A model generated the notes under the pieces. That model searched no databases. It was not told the DNA's origin and worked only from the letters and a program-made list of their open reading frames with translations. Source: Streptomyces kurssanovii (GTDB taxonomy: Bacteria; Actinomycetota; Actinomycetes; Streptomycetales; Streptomycetaceae). From it: 64,000 nt of DNA. The position numbers and the translations under genes were made by a program. Position 1 is the stretch's first letter. Each line of letters begins with the position of its first letter. The stretch spans positions 62,001 to 126,000 of the forward strand of contig NZ_BMTN01000018.1 in assembly GCF_014649695.1 (NCBI RefSeq), written 5' to 3'. This document shows positions 1 to 8,664 of the stretch, piece after piece.

Positions 1-1
1 G

Positions 2-307
2 GCCCCCGCGGCACCTGACCCGGGCCTGCTGGAACGGGTCCACGACGCGCGGCGGGCGGGGGCGACGGTCCTGGCCCTCGACGGCGGCGACCCCGAGGTG
101 CGAGGACTGGCGCACGAGGCGCTCACGGTGCCCGGCCCGGACCACGCGGACGGGGCGGCCGAGATCGACATCGACACGGTGCAGCACCTGGTGAGCGCGG
201 CGGCCGGCGAGAACTGCCTGCCGGCGCCACGCGGCCGGTCGCGGTTCAGGGACCGGCTGTCCCGGCTCGCGGACCAGCTGACGGCACCGCCGCCGCCCCG
301 CTGGTGA
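2..307 (+). CDS. Hypothetical protein, C-terminal part only
   Basis: This is an open frame that enters from the left edge of the window and ends at a TGA at 305-307. About 101 residues are visible. They are rich in Ala, Arg and Asp and end in a proline run (APPPPRW). The segment LERVHDARRAGATVLALDGG looks like an alpha/beta piece of a cytosolic protein, but I recognise no family. Codon use is typical of the neighbours, with G or C at nearly every third position. The start lies outside the window, so length and function cannot be judged. Confidence 0.6.
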   Translation, partial: APAAPDPGLLERVHDARRAGATVLALDGGDPEVRGLAHEALTVPGPDHADGAAEIDIDTVQHLVSAAAGENCLPAPRGRSRFRDRLSRLADQLTAPPPPRW

Positions 308-361
308 CACCGGGGGAAATTCGGTTGCCCGGGGCCGTCAGCGGACCGACCATGGCCACCC

Positions 362-1672
362 GTGACCTCCAAGCCGTCCAAGCTCGCCGCCGTGCTGCCC
401 GACCTCTCCCCGTTGCGGTCGTCCCGCGGGTTCCGGCTTCTGTGGATACAAGGGCTGGTCACCTACTTCGCGAGCTTCATGGCGATGATCGCTCTGCCGC
501 TGCAGATCAAGGACCTGACCGGCTCCCCGCTCGCCGTGGGTGCGATGGGCGCGGTCGAACTGGTCCCGCTCATCGTCTTCGGCCTCTACGGCGGCGCCCT
601 CGCGGACGCCGTCGACCGGCGCAGGATGATCCTCGGCACCGAGGCCGGTCTCGGTCTGCTCGCGCTGATCCTGCTGGTGAACGCCGCGCTTCCCGAGCCG
701 ATGCTCTGGCCCCTGTACCTGGTCGCGGCGGGCGTCTCGGCCTGCTCCGGGTTGCAGCGCCCGGCCCTGGACTCACTGATCGCCCGCATCGTGCCGCACG
801 ACCAGCTCACCGCGGCCGCGGCGCTCAACGCCATCCGCTGGCAGGCGGGAGCGATCGCCGGTCCGGCGGTGGCGGGCGTCGTCGTCGCCTACGCGGGGCA
901 CGCCACGGCGTACGGGCTCACCGTCGTCGGCTTCGCCGTCTCCGTGCTGCTGTGCCTGCGCCTGGACCCGGCGCCGCCGGCGCACGACGCCCGGAAACCG
1001 TCCCTGCGGGGCATCGCGGAGGGCGCACGGTACGCGTGGTCGCGGCCGGTGCTGCTGGGGACGTACGCGATCGACCTGGCCGCGATGGTGTTCGCCTTCC
1101 CGAACACCATCTTCCCGTTCCTGGCGGACGATCTGGACGCGGAGTGGGCCCTCGGCCTCATGTACGCGGCGGGCTCGGTCGGCTCCGTACTGCTCAGCCT
1201 CACCAGCGGCTGGACGTCCCGGGTGCGCCGGCACGGCCTCTTCGTGGTCTTCGGCGCGGCCGGCTGGGGGCTGGCGGTGGCCGCGGCGGGATGGTTCTCG
1301 AACGTGTGGCTGGTGCTGCTGTGCCTGGCCTTCGCGGGCGCCGGCGACATGCTGAGCGGCCTCGGCCGCTCGACGATCTGGAACCAGACGATCCCCGAGT
1401 CCCTCCGGGGCCGCCTGGCCGGCATCGAGGTCCTCTCGTACAGCGTCGGCCCGCAGCTCGGCCAGGTCCGCGCCGGCGCGATGGCGGGCTGGACGGGCAC
1501 GCGCCCGGCGATCTGGAGCGGCGGGGTGGTGTGCGTGCTGTCGGTGGGGGTGCTGGCGGCGGTGCTGCCCAAGCTGGTCACGTACGACGCGGAGACGGAC
1601 GAGGACGCGGTGGCGCGACGCCGCGCGGCTGCGGGTGCGGGTGCGGGTGCGGGCGCGGGTGCGGGTGCCTGA
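362..1672 (+). CDS. MFS transporter (enterobactin-exporter-like)
   Basis: This is a 436-residue major facilitator of about twelve hydrophobic segments, predicted in the cytoplasmic membrane. Segments such as GLVTYFASFMAMIALPLQI, and the loop GGALADAVDRRRMILG between helices 2 and 3, are the standard MFS motif A region. The overall look is that of the EntS/MFS_3 group of drug or siderophore exporters. The start is a GTG at 362; an ATG at 352 is out of frame. The C-terminus ends in an Ala-Gly run encoded by repeated gcgggt units, a low-complexity tail probably produced by slippage. Substrate is unknown. A repeat element begins right after the stop codon. Confidence 0.85.
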   Translation: MTSKPSKLAAVLPDLSPLRSSRGFRLLWIQGLVTYFASFMAMIALPLQIKDLTGSPLAVGAMGAVELVPLIVFGLYGGALADAVDRRRMILGTEAGLGLLALILLVNAALPEPMLWPLYLVAAGVSACSGLQRPALDSLIARIVPHDQLTAAAALNAIRWQAGAIAGPAVAGVVVAYAGHATAYGLTVVGFAVSVLLCLRLDPAPPAHDARKPSLRGIAEGARYAWSRPVLLGTYAIDLAAMVFAFPNTIFPFLADDLDAEWALGLMYAAGSVGSVLLSLTSGWTSRVRRHGLFVVFGAAGWGLAVAAAGWFSNVWLVLLCLAFAGAGDMLSGLGRSTIWNQTIPESLRGRLAGIEVLSYSVGPQLGQVRAGAMAGWTGTRPAIWSGGVVCVLSVGVLAAVLPKLVTYDAETDEDAVARRRAAAGAGAGAGAGAGA

Positions 1673-1928
1673 CGCCTGCGGCCGGCGTCTTCCCCACCCC
1701 GCCCCTTCCCGTAACCGGGGGCTCCTCCCCCTACGCCTGGCGGCGTGGGGGGACCCCACCGGTCCCCCGCGCCTGGCGGCCGTGGGAGGTGCCCCCGGCG
1801 GGGCTGATTTCGCGGAGCGAAATCCAGCCCGCCCGGCGGGCACCGCGCGAAGCGCGGTACGGGTCCGGGCGGAGCCCGGTTCGGGAAGGGGCGGGTAGGG
1901 GAACAGCCCCGCGCAGCGGCCACCGCCC
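1673..1928. repeat. Dispersed GC-rich intergenic repeat, copy 1
   Basis: This is a noncoding, hairpin-rich block between convergent genes. It contains modules that recur in this window at 8665-9045, 22764-22880, 47883-48235 and 59828-60005. The modules are: a C-rich start with ccccgccccttcccg; a cctacgcctggcggcgtggg module; the palindrome ttcgcggagcgaa; the palindrome accgcgcgaagcgcggt; and a closing gggaaggggcggg. The opening and closing modules are complementary, so the whole block can fold back on itself. It may act as a bidirectional terminator between the two convergent genes. Confidence 0.75.
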
Positions 1929-2156
1929 CTAGTCGTCGGACGGCCGCGCCGCCCCGTCGTGCCAGCGCGGGTCGTTCTCCCACTCGAGATTCCGTTCCCG
2001 CGCCGTCTCCATCGCCTGCGTCGCCTCCACGCGGGACGCGTACGGGCCGAAGCGGTCCTTCGCAGGGCACTCGGGGCCTTCCTCGACCTTCTTGTGCTGG
2101 AGGCAGTAGTACCACTCGCCCGGCTTGCCCACCGTGCGCTTCTTGAACAGGGCCAT
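1929..2156 (-). CDS. Small conserved hypothetical protein, 75 aa
   Basis: The protein is 75 residues long and begins MALFKKRTVGKPGEWYYCLQ. The ATG at 2154-2156 is preceded by a clear ribosome binding site (aaggag) on the minus strand, which is why I chose it over longer options upstream. The protein is hydrophilic and contains two cysteines (positions about 18 and 30) and a motif FGPYASRVEATQAMETARE reminiscent of small streptomycete proteins with SPOR-like alpha/beta character. No signal peptide or membrane segment is visible. It is divergent from map, with starts 58 bp apart. I do not know its function. Confidence 0.75.
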   Translation of the reverse strand: MALFKKRTVGKPGEWYYCLQHKKVEEGPECPAKDRFGPYASRVEATQAMETARERNLEWENDPRWHDGAARPSDD

Positions 2157-2214
2157 CGTCGGCTCCTTCCTCTGAGGCCATGCTGCCCCAGCGGGCCTGG
2201 TTAGACTCGCTGCC

Positions 2215-3072
2215 ATGTCTGGCCAGTCGCTGCTCGTACCAGGGGAGCTTTCTCCCACCCGATCCGTCCCCGGCAACATCCGGCGTCCCGAGTATGTCGG
2301 GAAACCCGCTCCGACCCCGTACTCCGGGCCGGAGGTCCAGGACTCGGACACCATCGAGCGGATGCGTATCGCGGGCCGCATCGCCGCGCAGGCGATGGAG
2401 GAGGCCGCCAAGCACATCGCCCCGGGGGTGACCACCGACGAACTGGACCGGGTCGCACACGAGTTCATGTGCGACCACGGCGCCTACCCGTCGACGCTCG
2501 GCTACCGCGGCTTCCCGAAGTCGCTGTGCGCCTCGATCAACGAGGTCATCTGTCATGGGATCCCGGACTCCACGGAGCTGCGGGACGGCGACATCGTGAA
2601 CCTGGACGTCACGGCGTACATCAACGGTGTGCACGGCGACAACAACGCCACCTACCTCTGCGGTGACGTCGACGAGGAGTCGCGGCTGCTCGTGGAGCGC
2701 ACCCGGGAGTCGCTGAACCGTGCGATCAAGGCGGTCCGGCCGGGCCGCCAGGTCAACGTCATCGGCCGGGTGATCGAGTCGTACGCCAAGCGCTTCGGTT
2801 ACGGGGTCGTCCGCGACTTCACGGGGCACGGGATCAACTCGTCCTTCCACTCCGGGCTGATCATCCCGCACTATGACGCGGCGCACGCGACCACCGTGAT
2901 CCAGCCGGGCATGACGTTCACCATCGAGCCGATGCTCACGCTGGGGACGTACGAGTACGACATGTGGGACGACGGCTGGACGGTCGTGACGAAGGACCGC
3001 AAGCGCACCGCGCAGTTCGAGCACACGCTGGTGGTGACGGACACCGGGGCGGAAATTCTTACGTTGCCCTGA
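2215..3072 (+). CDS. map: Type I methionine aminopeptidase
   Basis: This 285-residue cytosolic enzyme removes the initiator methionine from nascent proteins. The pita-bread metalloprotease metal ligands are all visible: Asp in NLDVTAY, Asp in VHGDNNAT, His in FTGHGIN, Glu in FTIEPML and Glu in AQFEHTL. A roughly 40-residue N-terminal extension ([13 protein letters not shown] and following) is typical of actinobacterial enzymes; no N-terminal zinc-finger module is present. The ATG at 2215 starts the full-length family form. It appears monocistronic, with an iron-box-controlled gene downstream. Streptomycetes usually carry more than one map gene, so this is one paralogue. Confidence 0.95.
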   Translation: MSGQSLLVPGELSPTRSVPGNIRRPEYVGKPAPTPYSGPEVQDSDTIERMRIAGRIAAQAMEEAAKHIAPGVTTDELDRVAHEFMCDHGAYPSTLGYRGFPKSLCASINEVICHGIPDSTELRDGDIVNLDVTAYINGVHGDNNATYLCGDVDEESRLLVERTRESLNRAIKAVRPGRQVNVIGRVIESYAKRFGYGVVRDFTGHGINSSFHSGLIIPHYDAAHATTVIQPGMTFTIEPMLTLGTYEYDMWDDGWTVVTKDRKRTAQFEHTLVVTDTGAEILTLP

Positions 3073-3121
3073 CGTCCGAGGTGGGTAACGTCTTTACCGA
3101 CAGGTCGTCGGGAACACGTTG

Positions 3122-3139
3122 ACTTAGGTAAGCCTAAGT
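3122..3139 (+). promoter_or_regulatory. Iron box (DmdR/IdeR operator) upstream of heme oxygenase
   Basis: The sequence acttaggtaagcctaagt has perfect 7-bp inverted arms around a 4-bp centre. Its core ttaggtaagcctaa (3124-3137) matches the first 14 positions of the actinobacterial iron-box pattern TWAGGTWAGSCTWACCTWA. It lies 69 bp before the TTG start of the heme oxygenase gene, consistent with iron-dependent repression of heme-iron recovery. Confidence 0.8.
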
Positions 3140-3207
3140 AGAAGGATCGGTGGTGGCAACCGCCGCTGCCGTCCGTTCCCGACCGCTTCGGTCCCTGGAG
3201 GCCCGCC

Positions 3208-3870
3208 TTGGATGCAACCGGCACGCCCTTCTCGACGCAGATCCGCCTCGCTTCGCACGAGCGCCACACGACCGTGCAGATGTCGTCCTTCATGGACGAT
3301 CTGCTCGGCGGTCGGCTGAGCGTCGAGGCGTACACGCGGTACACCGAGGAGCTGTGGTTCGTCTACCGGGCACTGGAAGGCGCGGCCGGGATACTGAAGG
3401 ACGACCCGGTCGCGGGTCCCTTCATCCGGCCCGAGCTGATGCGTACCGCGGAGCTGGCGCGCGACCTCGGGCATCTGCGGGGCGCGGACGTCCGGCCGGA
3501 GGAGCTTGTACCCCTGGCGTCGACGGCCGCCTACGCGGCCCGGATCGAGGAGTGCGCGCGGACCTGGCCCGCGGGTTATGTGGCGCACCACTACACCCGT
3601 TATCTCGGCGACCTCTCCGGCGGCCAGGTGCTGCGGGACGTGGCGGAGAAGACCTGGGGCTTCGACCGCAAGGGCGACGGCGTCCGGTTCTACGTCTTCG
3701 AGCAGATCCCCAACCCGGCGGCGTTCAAGCGTGGTTACCGCGAGTTGCTGGACGCGGTCGACGCCGACGACCTGGAGAAGCAGCGCATGATCGAGGAGTG
3801 CCGGGTCGCGTTCGACCACAACGTGGCCATCCTCCGTGACCTCGAGCGGGAGTTCCCGCTCAGCGCGTGA
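3208..3870 (+). CDS. Biliverdin-producing heme oxygenase
   Basis: This 220-residue cytosolic enzyme opens heme to biliverdin, CO and Fe2+, releasing iron. The helical HO fold is recognisable. The proximal histidine lies in ASHERHTT (about residue 18), and the distal-helix glycine motif is YLGDLSGGQVL (about residues 132-142). Length fits bacterial HmuO-type enzymes. The start is a TTG at 3208 preceded by ggagg at a spacing of 7. The iron box at 3122-3139 indicates repression by the DtxR-family regulator when iron is plentiful. No heme importer genes are adjacent, so it may serve imported or internal heme. Its end overlaps the convergent PhzF-like gene by 11 bp. Confidence 0.92.
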   Translation: MDATGTPFSTQIRLASHERHTTVQMSSFMDDLLGGRLSVEAYTRYTEELWFVYRALEGAAGILKDDPVAGPFIRPELMRTAELARDLGHLRGADVRPEELVPLASTAAYAARIEECARTWPAGYVAHHYTRYLGDLSGGQVLRDVAEKTWGFDRKGDGVRFYVFEQIPNPAAFKRGYRELLDAVDADDLEKQRMIEECRVAFDHNVAILRDLEREFPLSA

Positions 3871-4672
3871 CCTCCGGCATGGTCACCGCGTGCGGCAGCC
3901 GGGGCCGCTCGCTGCGCTGGAGGGTCATCCGCGCACTGGGAGCGGGCCCGCGCTCGTCGGCGGACGGGGGCACGGGCGCGGACCCGGCCGGCCGTGCGGG
4001 CTCCGCGAGGCGTACGCGTCCGCCGATCTCCACGATGCCGTCAGGGCCGGGGGCGGTCAGGATCTGCGACCCCCGGCCCTGAGTGATGTTCAGCGCCCGG
4101 CCGAGCCGGTCGGTCAGCAGCAGCGCCGCCGCGCCCGTGGCCTCGTCCTCCACGGCACGGTCACCGCGCGGCCCGAAGGCGCGCGCCCTCACCCGGCCCG
4201 CCGCCTCGTCCTGCCACGCCCACGCGTACAGCCTGCCCTCGTCCGGCGGCGGCAGGGGCAGCGCGTCGACCTCGGCGGGTGACGCGTACTGCTCGAGCCG
4301 CCGCGGCGGCGCCCATTCGGCACGGGCCGTGATCCAGGTGAACTCGCCGTCGTCGCGCACCCACACCTCGCCCGCCGGCGGGCGCACGGCCTGAAGGTCC
4401 AGCAGCCAGGCGACGCCGACGAGGGGGTGCCCGGCGAACGCCAGGCGCTGCGTGGGCGTGTAGATGTCGACGGCGCCGCGCTCCGGGTCGTCCACGAACA
4501 CCGTCTCGCTGAAGCCCAGTTCGGCGGCGAGCGCCTGCCGGGACTCCCGGTCCGGGTGGCGACGGGCGTCCCGCACCACACCGAGGGCGTTGCCGTGCCG
4601 CCCGTCACCGCCACAGAAGACGTGGAGCACGTCGAGAACCTCGGGTACGCCGAGCGCGTCGAGTTCGTTCAC
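3860..4672 (-). CDS. PhzF family isomerase/epimerase-like protein
   Basis: The protein is about 270 residues with the PhzF fold of two similar halves. The first half has FCGGDGRHGNALGVV (the G-N-P/A substrate loop) and the conserved acid in GFSETVFVDD, where the family's catalytic glutamate sits. FAGHPLVGVA follows, and EDEATGAAA in the second half is the matching glycine loop. PhzF relatives isomerise small acids such as the phenazine precursor DHHA, but no phenazine genes are near, so the substrate is unknown. I chose the GTG at 4672 because it gives the usual family length; a longer reading to 4729 adds non-conserved residues. The gene is convergent with and overlaps heme oxygenase. Confidence 0.82.
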   Translation of the reverse strand: MNELDALGVPEVLDVLHVFCGGDGRHGNALGVVRDARRHPDRESRQALAAELGFSETVFVDDPERGAVDIYTPTQRLAFAGHPLVGVAWLLDLQAVRPPAGEVWVRDDGEFTWITARAEWAPPRRLEQYASPAEVDALPLPPPDEGRLYAWAWQDEAAGRVRARAFGPRGDRAVEDEATGAAALLLTDRLGRALNITQGRGSQILTAPGPDGIVEIGGRVRLAEPARPAGSAPVPPSADERGPAPSARMTLQRSERPRLPHAVTMPEVTR

Positions 4673-4882
4673 GCAGGCATTCAAGCATCCCGGTCCAGGA
4701 ACGGGCGGTCCCACGACGGCGGACGGCACGGGCCGCCGCCGAAGGGCGTGTTCGGCTTCCGGCCGGGTCCGGCGTCGTCCAGGTCACGGTGTGGGCGCTG
4801 TATCCGGTCCCGGCGTCCGGCCTGTCCCGGGCCCCGGTAGGGTTCGGACGGTCCATGGGGGTCGAGGAGCAGAAGGCAACCG

Positions 4883-5878
4883 ATGAGAAGGCTGGGTCGG
4901 GCGGCGACGGGTCTCGCGGCGACGGCGGTACTGTCCCTGACGGCGAGCGCGTGCGTGACGGTGCACGGGGAACTGGAAGTCGTCCCTTCGGCGACGAAGG
5001 ACGAGGCGGCGAAGGCTCTCGCGGCGTTCACGGAGGCGTACAACAAGGCCGACAAGGCCTACGACCCGGCGTTGGACGCGGCTCGTGTCACCGGGGCGCT
5101 CGGCGCGATCAACCAGGCCGGCCTCAAGGCCCGTCAGGTCAACTTCCCGGGCGGCAACCCGAATCATGTGCCGCTGGAGCTGACCGACGCGAAGTTCACC
5201 ATCCCCAAGAAGGCGGGCTGGCCACGCTGGTTCGTCGCGGACACCGACTCCAACCGCGACCGTGACGACAGCCCGGCGGACAACCGCTGGGTGCTGGTCT
5301 TCGTGCGCGCGGGCGCGGACGAGGGCTGGAAGGCCGCCTATCTGACGATCATGCTCCCGCAGCAGATCCCGGCCTTCAAGACGGACAAGGACGGTTACGC
5401 GGAGCCCGTCGCCCCGGACAGCGCGGCGACGGCGGTCGCGCCCCGCAATCTGAGCGAGGAGTACGCCTCGTACATGCAGAACGGGAAGCCGGACCACTTC
5501 AAGCCCGGTCCGCACACCTCCGCCTGGCGCGAGGACCGCAAGAAGAGCGAGAACGTGCCGGGGGTGCGCACCCAGTACCTCGATCAGCCGCTGGACACCG
5601 GCGACTTCGGGCCGCTGGGGCTGATGACGCGGGACGGCGACGCCTTCGTCTTCTTCTCGGTGCGCAACTTCGAACGCCAGACGGCCGCGAAAGGCGTGCG
5701 GCTGAAGGTGGTGCCGGACGTCAAGGCGCTGCTGACCGGCGAGGTGAAGGACACGATCACCAAGGAGCGGGTCTCCAGCCAGGCCGTCCTCGTTCCACCG
5801 GGCAACGGTGGCGAGCCCGGCCAGGCGGTGGAGGTCGTGGGCCGTCTGACGGGCCTGACCGCGGCGAAGGGCTCGTAA
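4883..5878 (+). CDS. Putative secreted lipoprotein
   Basis: This 331-residue protein has a lipoprotein signal: MRRLGR, a hydrophobic stretch, then LTASAC with the lipidated cysteine near residue 24. The mature part is soluble alpha/beta without transmembrane segments. It contains the segment WPRWFVADTDSNRDRDDSPA and a stretch WVLVFVRAGADEGWKAAYLT that reads like a beta-sheet ligand-binding or NTF2-like fold. I believe similar proteins in streptomycetes are annotated only as DUF-containing lipoproteins, so I assign no function. A good ribosome binding site (agaagg) precedes the ATG at 4883. It probably sits on the outer face of the membrane. Confidence 0.8.
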   Translation: MRRLGRAATGLAATAVLSLTASACVTVHGELEVVPSATKDEAAKALAAFTEAYNKADKAYDPALDAARVTGALGAINQAGLKARQVNFPGGNPNHVPLELTDAKFTIPKKAGWPRWFVADTDSNRDRDDSPADNRWVLVFVRAGADEGWKAAYLTIMLPQQIPAFKTDKDGYAEPVAPDSAATAVAPRNLSEEYASYMQNGKPDHFKPGPHTSAWREDRKKSENVPGVRTQYLDQPLDTGDFGPLGLMTRDGDAFVFFSVRNFERQTAAKGVRLKVVPDVKALLTGEVKDTITKERVSSQAVLVPPGNGGEPGQAVEVVGRLTGLTAAKGS

Positions 5879-6094
5879 ACGGGGCTCGCCGTTCGGCGAC
5901 GGTCGCCCCCCGGGCCTGACCGCTCCGCCCGCCGGTGTCTTCCGGGCCCGCTCCGGGCGTACCGCTCACGCGATGCGGCGGCCGGGGCCGGCGCCAGGCG
6001 TACCGTCCGCGCGCCGGTGGTCGTCTCGCGGACGGGTCCGCCGGGCGGCGCGGCGCGCCGAGTGGCGACCCGCGTGCGATGCCGCGGGGCGGGC

Positions 6095-6853
6095 TCAGCG
6101 GCCGAGAGGCCAGGCTGCCGCGTGGTGGTCGATGTCCTCGTTCTCGCCCGCGTACTTCGCGCAGGCGTCCGTGAGCGTCTCCAGCAGGGTCAGCGGGTCC
6201 GGCAGCGGATGCTCCGGGCCGCGGACCCAGGCGACCGCCAGGTCACCGTCGCCGGGGAGACGGGCGGGCGGTACGAGGACGTAGCTGCCGCGGCAGTGCC
6301 AGCGCAGGCCGGGGTGCTCGTCCATCGTCTCGGGGTGGCAGTCCAGTGCGCAGGGCCACCACTCGTCCTCGTCCTCCGGGGTGCCCCGGGTGGCGGTGAA
6401 GAAGAGCATCCGGTCCTCGCCGACCTGGGCGACCGGGCCGACGTCGATGCCCCGCTCGAGCAGCCGGGCGAGCGCGCCCTGTCCGGCCTCCAGAGGGACG
6501 TCGAGCACGTCGTGCACCATGCCGGTGGCGGTGATGAAGTTCGCCTCCGGCTGGCCCTGCGCCCAGCGTTGGATCTGCGCCTTGTCGGTCGTGGACTGGG
6601 TCTGCCAGGCGAACGAGATCGGATGGGTGGCCGGCGTCGGACAGCCGATGCGCTCGCAGGAGCAGCGGTAGCCGATCGGGTGGGCGGCGGGCGCGAGCGG
6701 CAGTCCGGCGGCGGCGGCGGCCAGCAGCAGATCCTCGCGCTGCGAGTCCTCCGCGTCGGTGTTCCCGCCGCGGCGGCGCAGCCACTGCGCCAGCCTGCTC
6801 TCCCGGGAAGGCCTGCCCTCCGTGCCGCGGTAGCGGCCGATACCGTCGCCCAT
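6095..6853 (-). CDS. Bifunctional DNA primase/polymerase-like (prim-pol) protein
   Basis: This 252-residue protein resembles the N-terminal prim-pol domain of actinobacterial and phage proteins. Visible features are a PIGYRCSCERIGCPTPATHP region with four cysteines, which resembles the zinc-containing segment of this family, and then THPISFAW and a glycine/acid stretch. In full-length prim-pol proteins this domain makes primers or extends DNA. Here no helicase or phage genes are linked, and the canonical DxD catalytic pair is not obvious, so catalytic competence is uncertain. Streptomycetes carry several stand-alone chromosomal copies of unknown role. A ggggat ribosome binding site precedes the ATG at 6853. 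Confidence 0.7.
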   Translation of the reverse strand: MGDGIGRYRGTEGRPSRESRLAQWLRRRGGNTDAEDSQREDLLLAAAAAGLPLAPAAHPIGYRCSCERIGCPTPATHPISFAWQTQSTTDKAQIQRWAQGQPEANFITATGMVHDVLDVPLEAGQGALARLLERGIDVGPVAQVGEDRMLFFTATRGTPEDEDEWWPCALDCHPETMDEHPGLRWHCRGSYVLVPPARLPGDGDLAVAWVRGPEHPLPDPLTLLETLTDACAKYAGENEDIDHHAAAWPLGR

Positions 6854-6976
6854 CTATCCCCTCACACCTCACGCTCGCCCCACGCGGACCCTGCCATGGT
6901 CCCACCATCCTGCTCCCCGGGTGGCCACAGTCCTCAACCGGGGTGGGGCACGTCGTCATCCCGGGGGCGCACGGGA

Positions 6977-7594
6977 TCAGTCGCGGGGCGCGAGACCGTT
7001 CACGGCACAGTCCACGATCTGGTCGGCGTACTCGTGCGTGAGGGGCAGGGTGCGCAGCAGCCAGCGGTGGGCGAGCGGCCCGGTGAACAGCTCGAGGGCG
7101 ATGCGCAGGTCGATCCCGGACCGCACCTGGCCCGCCTCCTGCGCGGCGCGCAGCCGTGTGACATAGAGCTGGAGCTGCGGCTCGAGCAGTCTTTCGACGA
7201 ACTGGGCGCCGACCTCCGCGTTGACCACTCCCTCTGCGGCCAGCGCGCGGGCTGGGGCGTCGTAGACGGGGGTGTTCATCTCGTCGACGGTGGCGCGCAG
7301 GACCGTGCGGAGGTCGGCCTCGAGGTCCCCGGTGTCGGGAATCTCATAGCCGCCGGGCCCTGCCGCCTCCGCCGCCTGGTCCGCCATGTCGAGGAACGCC
7401 TCGAGGAGCACGGCCGCCTTGGAGGGCCACCAGCGGTAGATCGTCTGCTTGCCGACACCGGCACGGGCGGCGATGCCTTCGACGGTGGTCTTCGGATAGC
7501 CGACCTCACCGACGAGTGCGAGGGCCGCTTCGTAGATCGCGCGCCGGGAGCGTTCGCTGCGGCGGGCGGAGTCGGGTGCCTTCATCTCGGTCAT
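6977..7594 (-). CDS. TetR family transcriptional regulator
   Basis: This is a 205-residue regulator with an N-terminal TetR helix-turn-helix (about residues 12-58), with the diagnostic sequence TTVEGIAARAGVGKQTIYRWW. The C-terminal two thirds form an all-helical ligand-binding region of TetR_C type. I took the ATG at 7594; an in-frame ATG at 7585 is also possible, as neither has a convincing ribosome binding site. The palindrome at 7620-7631 lies 26 bp upstream and is a natural autoregulatory operator. No efflux gene is directly divergent; the Rsm22-family gene upstream is on the same strand, so the regulated target may lie elsewhere. Confidence 0.85.
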   Translation of the reverse strand: MTEMKAPDSARRSERSRRAIYEAALALVGEVGYPKTTVEGIAARAGVGKQTIYRWWPSKAAVLLEAFLDMADQAAEAAGPGGYEIPDTGDLEADLRTVLRATVDEMNTPVYDAPARALAAEGVVNAEVGAQFVERLLEPQLQLYVTRLRAAQEAGQVRSGIDLRIALELFTGPLAHRWLLRTLPLTHEYADQIVDCAVNGLAPRD

Positions 7595-7619
7595 GGCGGC
7601 CAATCTAGCAACGCTGAAC

Positions 7620-7631
7620 CGAGACGTCTCG
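7620..7631. promoter_or_regulatory. Palindromic operator candidate upstream of TetR gene
   Basis: The sequence cgagacgtctcg is a perfect 12-bp palindrome, with a second gtctc half following it directly. It lies between the end of the Rsm22-family gene and the TetR start. Operators of this GAGACGTCTC type are common for streptomycete TetR proteins, so autoregulation is the simplest reading. Confidence 0.5.
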
Positions 7632-7633
7632 TC

Positions 7634-8644
7634 TCACTCTGCTGTGCGGGGCGGCCAGGCGTCGCCCCATTCGGCGTCCCTGGCGTCCTTGTAGAGCGCG
7701 CCGTGCCGCTTGGTCACCGTGTCGCGGCGAAGCCCGTCGTCCTTGGTGCAGAGGTCGAGCAGCACCATGCCCTTGCGGATCTGCGGCTTGCGGGTGACGC
7801 GGGCGGTCGCCGGTTCCACCGGGAAGCGGGTGGCGGCCACGTAGCTGAACTTCTCGTCCTCGTACGCCAGCGAGCCGCCCTTCACCTGGCGGTGCAGGGA
7901 CGAACGGGAGACGCGGGCGGCGAAGTGGCACCAGTCGGAGCCCGGCTCTATGGGGCAGGCGGCACTGTGGGGGCAGGGCGCGGCGATGTGCATCCCGGCG
8001 GCGATCAGGGCGTCGCGGGCCTCGATGATCCGCTCGTAGCCGTCGGGGGTGCCGGGCTCGACGATGACGACGGCGCCTGCGCCGGCCGCGCGCGCGGACT
8101 CCGCGACGACGGCGGCGCGGGCGGCGGGGTCGAGCTCCTTGAGGACGTACGACACCGTGACGAGATCAGTGCTCTCGATACGGAGCGACGAGCTGATCCG
8201 CGAGCGCTGCCATTGGGCGGCCTGCAGCGAGGGCACGTGCGAGGCGCGCGCCAGCTCCCGGCCGAGCGCGAGCGCGGGCTCGGCCCAGTCCAGGACCGTC
8301 GTGCTCGGCGCCGCGTCGTCCCACGCGTCGGCGACCGCCCAGCTCGCGGCGCCGGTCCCGCCGCCGATGTCGGTGTGCGTGCCGGGCACCCAGCCGGGCG
8401 CCGCGGCCCGCAGCGCGTCGAGCGCGGCCCGCACCGCCTGGAAGGTGGCGGGCATCCGGTACGCGGCGTAGGCGACGACGTCGCTCCGGTCCCGCAGGAT
8501 GGGCGCGCCGGTGGGGGTGTCCCCCCGATAGTTCGCGATCAGCCGCTCGACCGCCTGCGCGGCCTGCGTGGGCGGCAGCCCGTCCAGCAGCCCGGCGAGG
8601 GCACTGCGCAGGGTCTCGGCGGCGGAGGCGGGGGCGGCGTTCAC
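7634..8644 (-). CDS. Rsm22-family small ribosomal subunit protein / SAM-binding protein
   Basis: The protein is 336 residues. The SAM-binding glycine motif THTDIGGGTGAASWA lies near residue 90, with a Rossmann-like region following. A cysteine-rich stretch, CPHSAACPIEPGSDWCHF near residue 225, is the [4Fe-4S]-type motif of Rsm22, a methyltransferase-like factor of mitochondrial small-subunit assembly. Bacterial homologues are predicted rRNA-associated methyltransferases with unproved activity. The start is a GTG at 8644 with only a weak ribosome binding site. The gene stands alone between the repeat block and the TetR operator. Confidence 0.78.
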   Translation of the reverse strand: MNAAPASAAETLRSALAGLLDGLPPTQAAQAVERLIANYRGDTPTGAPILRDRSDVVAYAAYRMPATFQAVRAALDALRAAAPGWVPGTHTDIGGGTGAASWAVADAWDDAAPSTTVLDWAEPALALGRELARASHVPSLQAAQWQRSRISSSLRIESTDLVTVSYVLKELDPAARAAVVAESARAAGAGAVVIVEPGTPDGYERIIEARDALIAAGMHIAAPCPHSAACPIEPGSDWCHFAARVSRSSLHRQVKGGSLAYEDEKFSYVAATRFPVEPATARVTRKPQIRKGMVLLDLCTKDDGLRRDTVTKRHGALYKDARDAEWGDAWPPRTAE

Positions 8645-8664
8645 CGGAAGAGTCTACGCGGGCG

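Noticed and set aside
889-3024. Very long minus-strand open frame (711 codons) across the MFS, repeat and map genes
   Set aside because: It is the reverse-strand shadow of high-GC coding DNA. Its translation is Arg/Pro/Ala-rich with no motif, while the plus-strand frames encode clear MFS and methionine aminopeptidase proteins.
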